Source of the DNA: Thermoplasmata archaeon
GTDB taxonomy: Archaea; Thermoplasmatota; Thermoplasmata; Lutacidiplasmatales; UBA184
Assembly: GCA_021827405.1 (NCBI GenBank)
Contig: JAKAVY010000011.1
Location: forward strand, 1 to 49,535
Length of the DNA: 49,535 nt
Reading direction: 5' to 3'
The notes beneath the pieces were generated by a model. The model was not told the origin of the DNA. It did no database searches and saw only the letters and a list, made by a program, of their open reading frames with translations. Both the position numbers and the translations under genes were made by a program. Shown here one piece after another: positions 32,414-39,892 of the stretch (positions within the stretch are counted from its first letter, which is position 1; each line of letters opens with the position of its first letter).

Positions 32414-32920
32414 TTAGGCCTTCCCCTTTCCCTCGCCACCGGCCGGCTTCTTCGCGGCACCGGCCTCCTGGGCCGCCTTCTTCACGACCCCGGTGGCCGT
32501 CCCGGTCCGCCCGTTGGACTTCGTCCGCTGTCCTCGGACCTTCTGGCCCCGCTCGTGCCGGATCCCCCGGTACGACCGGATCATCTTCATCTGGTTCACG
32601 TCGTCCCGCCCGCTCGTCTCCAGGTCCGTGGAGAGCAGGTGCCGGGTCTCCCCCGTGCCCCGGTCAAAGGGCCGGTTCGTCATCCAGGGGGGAAGCTTCG
32701 AGGCGAGCCCCAGGAGCATCGACTCCAGGGCCTCTGTCTGGGGCTCGGGCAGGTTCCCCAGCATCTCCGTGGGATTCACCTCCATGAAATGGGTGGCCGC
32801 CTCGGCCACCCTCAGCCCCACCCCCGGGATGCCGGTCAACGCCAGGATCACCTGGCGCTTCCCATCCAGGTCCGTGTTCGCCATTCGGACGATGTAACGG
32901 AAGTCGGGGTTCCCGGCAAT
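32414..32920 (-). CDS. rps13: 30S ribosomal protein S13 with unclear, possibly non-canonical start
   Basis: The S13 body from Met 32884 is clear ([40 protein letters not shown], then [10 protein letters not shown] and a Lys/Ala tail). The conserved N-terminal strand NPDFRYIVR lies upstream of that Met, so translation must begin earlier. The frame is open back to a TAG at 33112 but offers no ATG, GTG or TTG. Two candidates remain: ATT 32920, with AAGGAG in front, giving [12 protein letters not shown]; or ACG 33088, with GGAGGG in front, giving a Lys/Ala/Pro-rich extension of about 55 residues. A base error in the assembly could also hide a start. I give the shorter end. Box A lies near 33147. 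Confidence 0.85.
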   Translation of the reverse strand: MAGNPDFRYIVRMANTDLDGKRQVILALTGIPGVGLRVAEAATHFMEVNPTEMLGNLPEPQTEALESMLLGLASKLPPWMTNRPFDRGTGETRHLLSTDLETSGRDDVNQMKMIRSYRGIRHERGQKVRGQRTKSNGRTGTATGVVKKAAQEAGAAKKPAGGEGKGKA

Positions 32921-33140
32921 GGCTTTCTCCTTCGCGGAAACCGCCGGGGCGGTCTTGGCGGGAGGCGCTTTGGCCCCCTTCTTCTCCCCCCCTTTCCCCT
33001 TCTTGCCGGGGCGCTCCTCGGCGGAGGAAGGAGCTTCTGCTGGAGTGGCCGGCTCGGGCTTCTCCCCTTCCTTCGCCTTTGGCGCCGTACTCCCTCCGGT
33101 CCTTCCTCCCTAGGGGAGGCGGCTCGGGCACCCAGGTCTG

Positions 33141-33854
33141 CTACTTAACTCTTGGCCCGGTTCCCCTGGAGAGCCTTCCTTCCCACGTCGGCCCGAGGCT
33201 CCGGCCAGGGGTCCCGCGCTTCCAGGACCCGGTATCCCCCCCCCGGGAAAGGACCTCGACCCGGGCGAACAGGCCTTCCAGCCATCGCTGGTAGTACCGG
33301 ACCCCCTGGTTCCCCTTGCCCACCAGGAGGAGGCGGCCGCCCTCCGAGAGGTGAAACGGGGCTCCCTTGAGGGCCTCCTCCACCAGCGCCCGCCCGGCGT
33401 GGTACGGGGGGTTCGAGGCGATCAGGTCGAACCGGGCCCCCCCCACGGGCGTGTACAGCGAACCTTGACGGACCTCGGCGTTCCGCACCCCGTTCCTCTT
33501 CAGGTTCTCCCGGGACAGGCTCACTGCCCGGTGGTTGGGGTCGACCAGGACCACGGACCCTTCCGGGACCCCCAAGGCCGCGGCCAGGCCGATCGGCCCC
33601 CACCCACACCCCAGGTCCAAGACCCGGTCCCGAGGCCTCAGGGCCATGTTCTCGATGAGGAGAGCCGTGCCTGGGTCGAGCCCGGCGGAGCCGAAGACCC
33701 CGGTATCCGTCACACACGTGAGGACCCTGCCCCGGTACAGGAATCGGAGGGTACGGCGTCGGTGGGCGGCGCGGGGCCGCTCCGAGAAGTAATGCTCGAA
33801 CGGCCCCCCCCCTTCGACCGGTAAGGCGGGCCCGCCGGTACCCTCTCGAGGCAT
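33141..33854 (-). CDS. RsmC-like class I methyltransferase
   Basis: 237 residues from ATG 33854. Pre-motif FLYRGRVLTCVTDTGVFGSA is followed by motif I VLDLGCGWGPIGLAAAL (78-94), VVLVDPNHRAVSLSRENLKR and motif IV NPPYHAG (148-154). NPPY with this N-terminus is typical of guanine-N2 rRNA methyltransferases such as RsmC (m2G1207 of 16S rRNA) and of archaeal homologues encoded beside ribosomal genes. The ATG overlaps the DnaJ stop (TGATG). The context, directly before rps13, supports an rRNA substrate. Confidence 0.88.
   Translation of the reverse strand: MPREGTGGPALPVEGGGPFEHYFSERPRAAHRRRTLRFLYRGRVLTCVTDTGVFGSAGLDPGTALLIENMALRPRDRVLDLGCGWGPIGLAAALGVPEGSVVLVDPNHRAVSLSRENLKRNGVRNAEVRQGSLYTPVGGARFDLIASNPPYHAGRALVEEALKGAPFHLSEGGRLLLVGKGNQGVRYYQRWLEGLFARVEVLSRGGDTGSWKRGTPGRSLGPTWEGRLSRGTGPRVK
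33143..33152 (-). promoter_or_regulatory. Box A for the rps13-rps4-rps11-rpoD operon, inside the upstream gene
   Basis: The minus strand reads AGAGTTAAGT, an AT-rich island in the last codons of the methyltransferase gene. Transcription would start near 33121, giving a leader with GGAGG and GGAGGG motifs before the S13 reading frame. Confidence 0.5.
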
Positions 33855-35032
33855 CAGCCCTTCCGCCGCCCGAAGAGGCCCCCCCGCCCCCGCTCCTCCC
33901 GCGCCGGCGGCTCCTCCGGGGCGCCGAAGAGCTGGCGGACGCCCTCCCGCTGGGCCGAGGAGAGGGGGGTGGGAAGCTGGACGTGGACCGTAACGAGGTA
34001 ATCTCCCCGGGCCCCGCCCCCGGGAGGGGGCAACCCTTCCCCCCGAAGCCGCAGCGTGGCCTCGGGCTGCGTCCCCGGGGGGATGGTGAGGAGGGCCTTC
34101 CCCTTGAGGGTCGGGACCTTCACCTGCGCTCCCAGGAGGGCCTGGGAGAGGCTGATGGAGAGCTCGGAGCTGAGGTTCCGCCCCTCCCGGTGGAAGGTGG
34201 GTTCATCCTCCACCTGCACATGGACGTAGAGGTCCCCCCGTCTTGAACCGCTCCCGGGCTCCCCTTCCCCGGCGAGGCGGAGGACCGTCCCGTCCTCCAG
34301 CCCGGGCGGGATGCGGATCTTCAGGTGCCGCGGCACCTGCTTACGTCCGGTACCCCCGCAGACCGAACAGCGTTCCAGGACCACCCGGCCGGTTCCGTGA
34401 CAGGTCGGGCACTCCATGATGGAGATCACCTGGGCCGGCCCCCGGCTCCGGGTCCGCCGGACCTGTCCCTGGCCGCCGCAGTCCCGACACGTCTCCAAGG
34501 CCGTCCCGCCCTCGGCCCCGTTCCCTCCGCACGCCGGGCACTTCTCGGTCCGGAGGATCTCCACTTCCCGGGTGGTCTCCTCCAGCAGGTCGGAGAGCTT
34601 CACAGAGAGGGAGAGTTCCAGGTCCCGGCCCCGGGCGGGGGCCGCCCGGGTCGTGAACCCCCCCCCGAACAGGCTCCCGAGGAGGTCTCCCGCCGCGCCC
34701 TGCTGGAAGAACTGGCGGAGGAAGTCGTTGTCCCGGAGCAGGTCCTCCACGTCCTGGGCGTGCCGAAAGTCGCTCCAGGCGAAGCCCCCCGGGGAGAAAT
34801 CCTGCTCCACCCCGGCGAAACCACCGCGGTCGTACCGCTCCCGCTTCGCCGGGTCCACCAGGACCTCGTAGGCCTCCGAGAGCTCCTTGAACTTCTCCTC
34901 CGCCGCTTTCGGGTTGTCCTTGTTCAGGTCCGGGTGGAACTGCCGGGCCAGCCGACGGTAGGCGGTCCGGATCTCGTCGGGGCCTGCGCTCCGGGGAAGG
35001 CCAAGGACCTCGTAATAGTCCCGTTTGGGCAT
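33854..35032 (-). CDS. dnaJ: Chaperone protein DnaJ (Hsp40)
   Basis: 392 residues from ATG 35032; an ATG five codons earlier is possible. The J domain has HPD at 33-35. The usual Gly/Phe linker is Phe- and acidic-rich here. The zinc domain has four CxxCxG motifs: CPACGG (165), CRDCGG (182), CPTCHG (208) and CSVCGG (222). The C-terminal substrate domains follow ([37 protein letters not shown]). DnaJ stimulates DnaK ATPase and delivers clients; dnaK and the GrpE co-chaperone gene are not adjacent. The tail is Arg/Gly-rich. It is coupled to the downstream methyltransferase. Confidence 0.96.
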   Translation of the reverse strand: MPKRDYYEVLGLPRSAGPDEIRTAYRRLARQFHPDLNKDNPKAAEEKFKELSEAYEVLVDPAKRERYDRGGFAGVEQDFSPGGFAWSDFRHAQDVEDLLRDNDFLRQFFQQGAAGDLLGSLFGGGFTTRAAPARGRDLELSLSVKLSDLLEETTREVEILRTEKCPACGGNGAEGGTALETCRDCGGQGQVRRTRSRGPAQVISIMECPTCHGTGRVVLERCSVCGGTGRKQVPRHLKIRIPPGLEDGTVLRLAGEGEPGSGSRRGDLYVHVQVEDEPTFHREGRNLSSELSISLSQALLGAQVKVPTLKGKALLTIPPGTQPEATLRLRGEGLPPPGGGARGDYLVTVHVQLPTPLSSAQREGVRQLFGAPEEPPAREERGRGGLFGRRKG

Positions 35033-35087
35033 GTTCAGAGCCGCCAAGCTCTCCAGGCTGACGGAGCGACCGTGACCGACGGAGCGC

Positions 35088-35960
35088 TCAAAGGCTTTGC
35101 CGGTGCGGACCGCGCCCGGAGCGCCGGGAGGGAACGGCAGAGACCCTCACCCACGAGCCCTCTCCCAAGGAGAGGGTTCGGGCCGCACTACCCATGGCCC
35201 GGGCGACCTCCACGAGGCCGAAACTGGAGACCAGGACGCCCAGCGCCCCGGGGGGGAGCTCTCCGTACGTCCGGACCCGGGGGACGATCCGCGTCCCGGA
35301 GGACCGGGCCGGGCCTCCCCACGACAGGCGGACCGAGCTCCCCGGTGCGGGGAGGGTATCCGGGGGCAGGTCCGTGATGAGATTGCCGAAGACGTCCACA
35401 TGGACCACCCTTCCCGCTCCCGGCCCCCGGGACGCGACGACCGGGGCCTTCTCCGCCCGGAGCACAGTCAGGTCCCCCAGTTCGGTCACCTGGGCCCCGG
35501 TCGCGAGCCGGGCGGCCGCCGGGGCGAAGAGGTCTCTCCCTTCGAACGTGGCGCTCTTGTGACCCCCGGGCCTCACGCGGGAAGGCTCCAGCCGGACGAC
35601 CCGACGGACCCCGAGCCTCGCTCCGACCGGCGCGAACACCCCGTTGTCCGGCCCGAGGAGGAGGCTCCCTTCCGAACACTCGATGGCCACCGCCTGGCGG
35701 TCGGTTCCGACCCCGGGGTCCACCACCGCCACGTGGATCGTTCCTGGAGGGAACGCGGGGATGATGTGGGAGAGGAGGAAGGCGGCCTCCCCAACCCCTT
35801 GAGGGCGGATCTGGTGGGTGATATCGACCAACTGCACGCTGGGAGCGAGGGAGAGGATGGCTCCCTTTATCTGGGCCGCGTAGGCCCAACCGATGTCCGT
35901 GGTGAGCGTGAGGAGGGCCCGTCTTCCCCTGTGGGCCCGGGCAGAGACCGGGGGGAGCAA
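35088..35960 (-). CDS. SAM hydrolase / SAM hydroxide adenosyltransferase (DUF62 family)
   Basis: 290 residues from ATG 35960. Family blocks: [88 protein letters not shown] and [15 protein letters not shown]. Characterised members cleave S-adenosylmethionine to adenosine and methionine using an activated water, with the Asp-Arg-His type site visible here in part. The C-terminal 30 residues overlap a near-palindromic CCCTCTCC/GGAGAGGG repeat and read as an Arg/Ser-rich extension. It lies 33 bases after the small membrane protein and 55 bases before DnaJ, so a common transcript is likely. Confidence 0.92.
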   Translation of the reverse strand: MLPPVSARAHRGRRALLTLTTDIGWAYAAQIKGAILSLAPSVQLVDITHQIRPQGVGEAAFLLSHIIPAFPPGTIHVAVVDPGVGTDRQAVAIECSEGSLLLGPDNGVFAPVGARLGVRRVVRLEPSRVRPGGHKSATFEGRDLFAPAAARLATGAQVTELGDLTVLRAEKAPVVASRGPGAGRVVHVDVFGNLITDLPPDTLPAPGSSVRLSWGGPARSSGTRIVPRVRTYGELPPGALGVLVSSFGLVEVARAMGSAARTLSLGEGSWVRVSAVPSRRSGRGPHRQSL

Positions 35961-35993
35961 GGGTCCTCCCCGAGGGGGCCAGGGAACGCGGCC

Positions 35994-36290
35994 TTACGAC
36001 TTCATGATGGCGACCAGGAAGACGCCCACCGCGGCCAGGGCACCCAGGACCGCCGCCACCAGGACGAGGAAGGTCTGGTAGAGGAAGGACCCGAACCCAC
36101 CCGTGGAGAGGTGATAGTAGTACCCGGAGAGGATCCCCACCGCGAGCCCAACGACGAGGAGGACGACCCCGATCGCCCGGCTCTTCCCCGAGCCGAAGTA
36201 GGCCGTGAAGATCCCGGCCAGGAAAAGGAAGAGCGCGAAGAGCAGCAAGAGGATCGTAACGAAGGCCAGTGCGGTGATTGCCAGCGACAT
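35994..36290 (-). CDS. Small membrane protein of three helices
   Basis: 98 residues from ATG 36290 with AAAGGAAAG before the start. Three hydrophobic stretches are plain (AFVTILLLLFALFLFLAGIF, AIGVVLLVVGLAVGILSGYY, FLVLVAAVLGALAAVGVFLV). I recognise no family; it belongs to the many unnamed small archaeal membrane proteins. It starts 20 bases after the Lrp/AsnC-domain gene and is probably co-transcribed with it, so the effector-binding protein may control it. Confidence 0.75.
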   Translation of the reverse strand: MSLAITALAFVTILLLLFALFLFLAGIFTAYFGSGKSRAIGVVLLVVGLAVGILSGYYYHLSTGGFGSFLYQTFLVLVAAVLGALAAVGVFLVAIMKS

Positions 36291-36310
36291 AGGTACTTTC
36301 CTTTCTCCTT

Positions 36311-36544
36311 TCAGAACTTGATCCCGGTCAGCGTCTTGGTGTCGATCACTCCAGTGACGGACCGGATGCGGTCCACCACCACCTGCCCTAAGGCATTGAA
36401 GTCGGGGGCCTCCACCTTGGCGATGAGGTCGTACTCGCCGAAGAGCGGATGAAGCTCCACGATCTCCTTCACCCGCAGCAACTCCGAGTACACCTCGTGC
36501 TCCTTGGCGGGCGCGGTGCTGATCAGGACAAACCCAATCGCCAC
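36311..36544 (-). CDS. Stand-alone Lrp/AsnC effector-binding (RAM) domain protein
   Basis: 77 residues from GTG 36544, preceded by CCAGGTG; upstream in-frame residues cross the promoter and are not plausible. VAIGFVLISTAPAKEHEVYS, ELLRVKEIVELHPLFGEYDL, IAKVEAPDFNALGQVVVDRI and TGVIDTKTLTGIKF match the beta-alpha-beta RAM domain of Lrp/AsnC regulators, with the usual G-x-YD-L-I turn. No DNA-binding part is present. Single-domain versions occur in many archaea and may bind amino acids or modulate full-length Lrp proteins. A strong box A (GTTTTATAAA) lies 41 bases upstream. Confidence 0.9.
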   Translation of the reverse strand: MAIGFVLISTAPAKEHEVYSELLRVKEIVELHPLFGEYDLIAKVEAPDFNALGQVVVDRIRSVTGVIDTKTLTGIKF

Positions 36545-36580
36545 CGGTGATGCACCTGGGGCCGCGCTAAAGGTCTCCTC

Positions 36581-36590
36581 TTTATAAAAC
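36581..36590 (-). promoter_or_regulatory. Box A of the RAM-domain gene
   Basis: The minus strand reads GTTTTATAAA, one of the strongest archaeal TATA matches in the window, about 41 bases before GTG 36544. The core TTTATAAA is nearly palindromic, so use for the divergent MFS gene 106 bases away is conceivable. Confidence 0.7.
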
Positions 36591-36695
36591 GTTCTGACGG
36601 AACGCAGGGGCGCCTGCCGTTCGGGCCCGGCACGGCGGTCCGGGGCTTCCTCTCGAACTCCTCCGTTATGTACGCCGAAGGAACTGCGACCGGTC

Positions 36696-38057
36696 GTGGC
36701 CACACCGCCAACGAGGATCCCCTGGACCCGGCGGCTGGTCGCCGCTCCGTGGCTCCTGGTCTTCGTCCCGGCGTCCGCCGCCTCCTCTGCCTTCGGGGTC
36801 GCCCTCCCTCTTCTCATCCTCTTCACCCTCCACGCGGGGGTGGTGGAGGTCGCCCTCGCCACCACGCTTTACAACTCCGCCCTCATCCCCGCCGCCTTCC
36901 TCTGGGGGATCGTCTGCGATCGCCTCCAGTGGCGGGCTCCTTTGGTCCTGCTGAACTACGCGGGCTTCTCCGTGGTCTTCCTGGTGCTCGCCCTGTACCT
37001 TTCCCTGCCCACCCTGCTCCTCGCCTATGCCGCCTACGGCCTGGTCGCCCCCTCCAGCGCGGCGGCCTCCAACCTGCTCATCCTGGAACGCTTCCCCCCT
37101 CAAGACCGGCCCACCGCCTATGCCTCCTTCCAGGAGCTCAGCACCCTGGGCGGGGTCGCCGGGATCCTCGTCGGCTTCACCTGGGTCATCCTCCACCCGG
37201 AACCGTCGGCCCTCCCGGGGCTCCTTTACCTGACCTTGGGGCTGGCGCTAGCGAGCGCCCTGGGGGTCCTCCTCTTCGTCCACGACCCGCCACGACGGCT
37301 CTCGCGCCAGGCGATCTTGCGCCATCCGGAGAGCCTGGTCACCCGGCTGATCGGCTCGATCCCGTTCTTCCCCCGCCGCTTGGGCCCCGGATTCTGGGCC
37401 CGGGCCTCCCGTTGGCTCCGACAGGAGGCCACCCACGAGATCCCCCTCATCCTCGTGGCCGTCTTCCTGTTCAACACCGCCTCCAACCTGTTCAACACCT
37501 CGTACGTCCCCTACCTACAGGCCATCGGGCTGACCAGCGCGGCAATCTTCCTGGTGAACCTCTCCAACAACGGCGCCCAGGTGCTCATCTACCCGTTCAG
37601 CGGCCCGGCCTGCCAGCGGGACGGCGGGGAACGGGCCGTGATCGGGGCGACGGGGGTCCGGGGCATCGGGTACGCGGCCACCGGACTCTTGGCGATCCTT
37701 CCCCTGGTCTGGTTCTCCGGAGGGGCCGCCCTTGGCGCCAACCTGGTCATCTTCGGGGTCCTGGGAGGGGCCGTCGCGCTCTACGGCACGGCCTCCTCCC
37801 TCCTGCTCTTCCGCTCCATGCAGCGCCAGCGGGCCGGCGGCCTCTTGGGGTTCAACAGCGCGCTGGGGGGCTTGGCGGCCGTGCTCGGGGCGGCCGCCTC
37901 GGGCGTGGTCTCCGTCCACTTCGGGTTCGCCACCACGTTCCTGCTCTCCTTGGGAGTGATGGCGATCTCGGTACCGGTTTGGGTCGCGGCGCGGCGGGCC
38001 TGGAGGACCCAGCACCCCCAGGGGGTCAAGGAAACCTTCTACCCTTCCGACCCCTGA
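36696..38057 (+). CDS. MFS transporter
   Basis: 453 residues from GTG 36696 with about 12 membrane helices in two halves. Visible features include ALIPAAFLWGIVCDRLQWRA, the motif-A-like cytoplasmic loop (GxxxDRxxWR), the mid-protein charged loop around LFVHDPPRRLSRQAILRHPE, and FNTASNLFNTSYVPYLQAIG starting the second half. The substrate is unknown; the closest general pattern is the drug/metabolite MFS group. Its stop is 10 bases before the citrate synthase ATG, so the pair is likely co-transcribed and a carboxylate or acyl substrate is a reasonable but unproven guess. Confidence 0.9.
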   Translation: MATPPTRIPWTRRLVAAPWLLVFVPASAASSAFGVALPLLILFTLHAGVVEVALATTLYNSALIPAAFLWGIVCDRLQWRAPLVLLNYAGFSVVFLVLALYLSLPTLLLAYAAYGLVAPSSAAASNLLILERFPPQDRPTAYASFQELSTLGGVAGILVGFTWVILHPEPSALPGLLYLTLGLALASALGVLLFVHDPPRRLSRQAILRHPESLVTRLIGSIPFFPRRLGPGFWARASRWLRQEATHEIPLILVAVFLFNTASNLFNTSYVPYLQAIGLTSAAIFLVNLSNNGAQVLIYPFSGPACQRDGGERAVIGATGVRGIGYAATGLLAILPLVWFSGGAALGANLVIFGVLGGAVALYGTASSLLLFRSMQRQRAGGLLGFNSALGGLAAVLGAAASGVVSVHFGFATTFLLSLGVMAISVPVWVAARRAWRTQHPQGVKETFYPSDP

Positions 38058-38066
38058 CCCCCCCCC

Positions 38067-39191
38067 ATGCAGGCGAGCGGGATCCCCCGGGGCTTGGAGG
38101 ACGTGGTGGTCACCACGTCCGCCATCACCTTCATCGACGGACGCCAGGGACGGCTGATCTACCGGGGGTACGACATCCGGGAGCTGGCCCGGTTCTCCAC
38201 CTTCGAGGAGACCACCTACCTGCTCTGGCATGGAAGACTGCCGCGACGCCCGGAGCTCGAGGATTTCTCCCGGAAGCTCGCGGCGCTCAGGGAGCTTCCC
38301 CCCGGGGTGCGGAAGGTGCTGGAGGCCCTGGACCCCGGGACGCCTCCCATGGACGCCCTCCGGACGGGCGTGAGCGCGTTGAGCTCGTTCGAGCCGGAGG
38401 AGGCCAAGGGCCCCCAGACGTCCCGGGAGGGCGCCCTCCGGCTCACGGCCGTCCTTCCCACGCTGATGGCGACGTTCCACCGGCTCCGCCAGGGAGAGCC
38501 GCCGGTCAGCCCGCGCCCGGAGCTCAACCACGCGTCCAACCTCCTGTACATGCTGACGGGAAAGCCGCCCTCCATCACCGATGCCCACGTCCTGGACGTG
38601 GCCTTGATCCTGCATGCCGACCATGAACTGAACGCCTCCACCTTTGCGGCCCGGGTGACGGCCAGCACCCTCTCGGACCTCTATTCGGCCGTGACCAGCG
38701 CGGTGGGGACCCTCAAGGGACCCCTCCACGGAGGCGCCAACGAACGGGTGATGGCGATGGTGGAGGAGATCGGGCGCCCCGAGGCTGCCGAGGCCTATGT
38801 GCTCAAGCGGCTTCAGGAGCACCAGAAGGTGATGGGGTTCGGGCACCGGGTGTACAAGGTCGAGGATCCCCGGGCCACGATCCTTAGGGAGTTCGCGAAG
38901 AACCTGGCCGAGGAGAAGGGAGATGCCCGGCCGTTCGAGATCCTTCGGAAGGTGGAGGAGGTGGTCCGCCGGGAGAAGGGCCTCTACCCGAACGTGGACC
39001 TCTACAGCGGGCCATGCTACCGCCTCCTGGGGATCCCGAAGGACCTCTTCACCCCGTTGTTCGCGGCCAGCCGGGTGGCCGGGTGGACCGCCCACGTGCT
39101 GGAGGAATATGCCGACAACCGCCTGATCCGGCCCACGGCGCGGTACACCGGGCCCACGGAGCTACACTACGTGCCGCTCGACGGGCGCTGA
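38067..39191 (+). CDS. gltA: Citrate synthase
   Basis: 374 residues from ATG 38067, the small archaeal/Gram-positive type. The active-site residues are intact: HADHELNASTF (His186), GPLHGGANERVM (His221), MGFGHRVYKVEDPR (His260) and NVDLYSGPCY (Asp311). The C-terminal RPTARYTGP contains the Arg that binds citrate. It condenses oxaloacetate and acetyl-CoA to citrate and enters the TCA cycle; methylcitrate synthase activity cannot be excluded because the two are hard to separate by sequence. The 3' end overlaps a convergent gene by 25 bases. Confidence 0.96.
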   Translation: MQASGIPRGLEDVVVTTSAITFIDGRQGRLIYRGYDIRELARFSTFEETTYLLWHGRLPRRPELEDFSRKLAALRELPPGVRKVLEALDPGTPPMDALRTGVSALSSFEPEEAKGPQTSREGALRLTAVLPTLMATFHRLRQGEPPVSPRPELNHASNLLYMLTGKPPSITDAHVLDVALILHADHELNASTFAARVTASTLSDLYSAVTSAVGTLKGPLHGGANERVMAMVEEIGRPEAAEAYVLKRLQEHQKVMGFGHRVYKVEDPRATILREFAKNLAEEKGDARPFEILRKVEEVVRREKGLYPNVDLYSGPCYRLLGIPKDLFTPLFAASRVAGWTAHVLEEYADNRLIRPTARYTGPTELHYVPLDGR

Positions 39192-39757
39192 CTTGGGCCC
39201 CCCCGGGCCGGCGGCTTCCCTGGCTCAGCGGGCCTCGGGGTCTCGAGCGCCTCCCTGAGATGGGTGGCCTCGGAGGCCTCCAGGGTCCTCAAACGCTCCC
39301 CGATGGCGGAAAGGGAGACCCCGTGACCCTTGAGCTCGGAGGAGACCTCGGTGAGGGCCCGTAGCGCGTCCTTGAGGTTGGGCCGGAGGCCCCGGGTCTC
39401 CTCGCCCACCTCCTCCAGCCGCTCGGCCTGGCGGACCATCGTCTCCCCCAGCTCCAAGAGCCCCTCCCCAGCGCTATGGACCGATTCCAGGGGGCCGTTC
39501 CAGAGCGTGGTGCCCTGGAGCTGCTCTCCCAGCGACAGCAGGGGCTCCTCCAAGAGACCCAGGAAGGCCTCTGCCACCTGCTCGACCCGGAGGGCCAGGT
39601 GCCGGCGTTGTTCATCCTGCGGGTCGTACAGGCTCACCGCCACGGAGGTGATCCGCTGGGCCAACGCCTCGGCGTGCTCCACGTCGAGGACCATCCGTCG
39701 GGCGGTGTACACAAGGTCCGTGGCGTCCGGCACGCCGGGGCATACGCACGGGTGCAT
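39167..39757 (-). CDS. Helical coiled-coil protein of unknown function
   Basis: 196 residues from ATG 39757; ATG 39694 is an alternative start. Nearly the whole sequence is amphipathic helix with Leu/Glu/Arg heptads (AEALAQRITSVAVSLYDPQD, VEQVAEAFLGLLEEPLLSLG, GEGLLELGETMVRQAERLEE). Two cysteines occur near the N-terminus (HPCVCPG). The C-terminal 25 residues are Pro/Gly-rich and overlap the citrate synthase 3' end. I recognise no family. It could be a structural or scaffold protein; a methyl-accepting or SMC-like rod is another possibility, but no domain supports either. Confidence 0.65.
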   Translation of the reverse strand: MHPCVCPGVPDATDLVYTARRMVLDVEHAEALAQRITSVAVSLYDPQDEQRRHLALRVEQVAEAFLGLLEEPLLSLGEQLQGTTLWNGPLESVHSAGEGLLELGETMVRQAERLEEVGEETRGLRPNLKDALRALTEVSSELKGHGVSLSAIGERLRTLEASEATHLREALETPRPAEPGKPPARGGPSQRPSSGT

Positions 39758-39860
39758 ATGGCTTCCACCCCCGGACCGGGTCGACCAGGACGGGCGCGGA
39801 GCCTCTCCCCGGCTGCCATACCACGGCGTGGCAGAGGAAAGGCCGTTACCTGAGGCAAGA

Positions 39861-39870
39861 TTTCAAATAA
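39861..39870 (+). promoter_or_regulatory. Box A of the beta-helix surface protein gene
   Basis: TTTCAAATAA lies about 27 bases before ATG 39893, so the transcript is probably leaderless. Confidence 0.6.
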
Positions 39871-39892
39871 CCCGCCCATCGCTGCTTCCATC

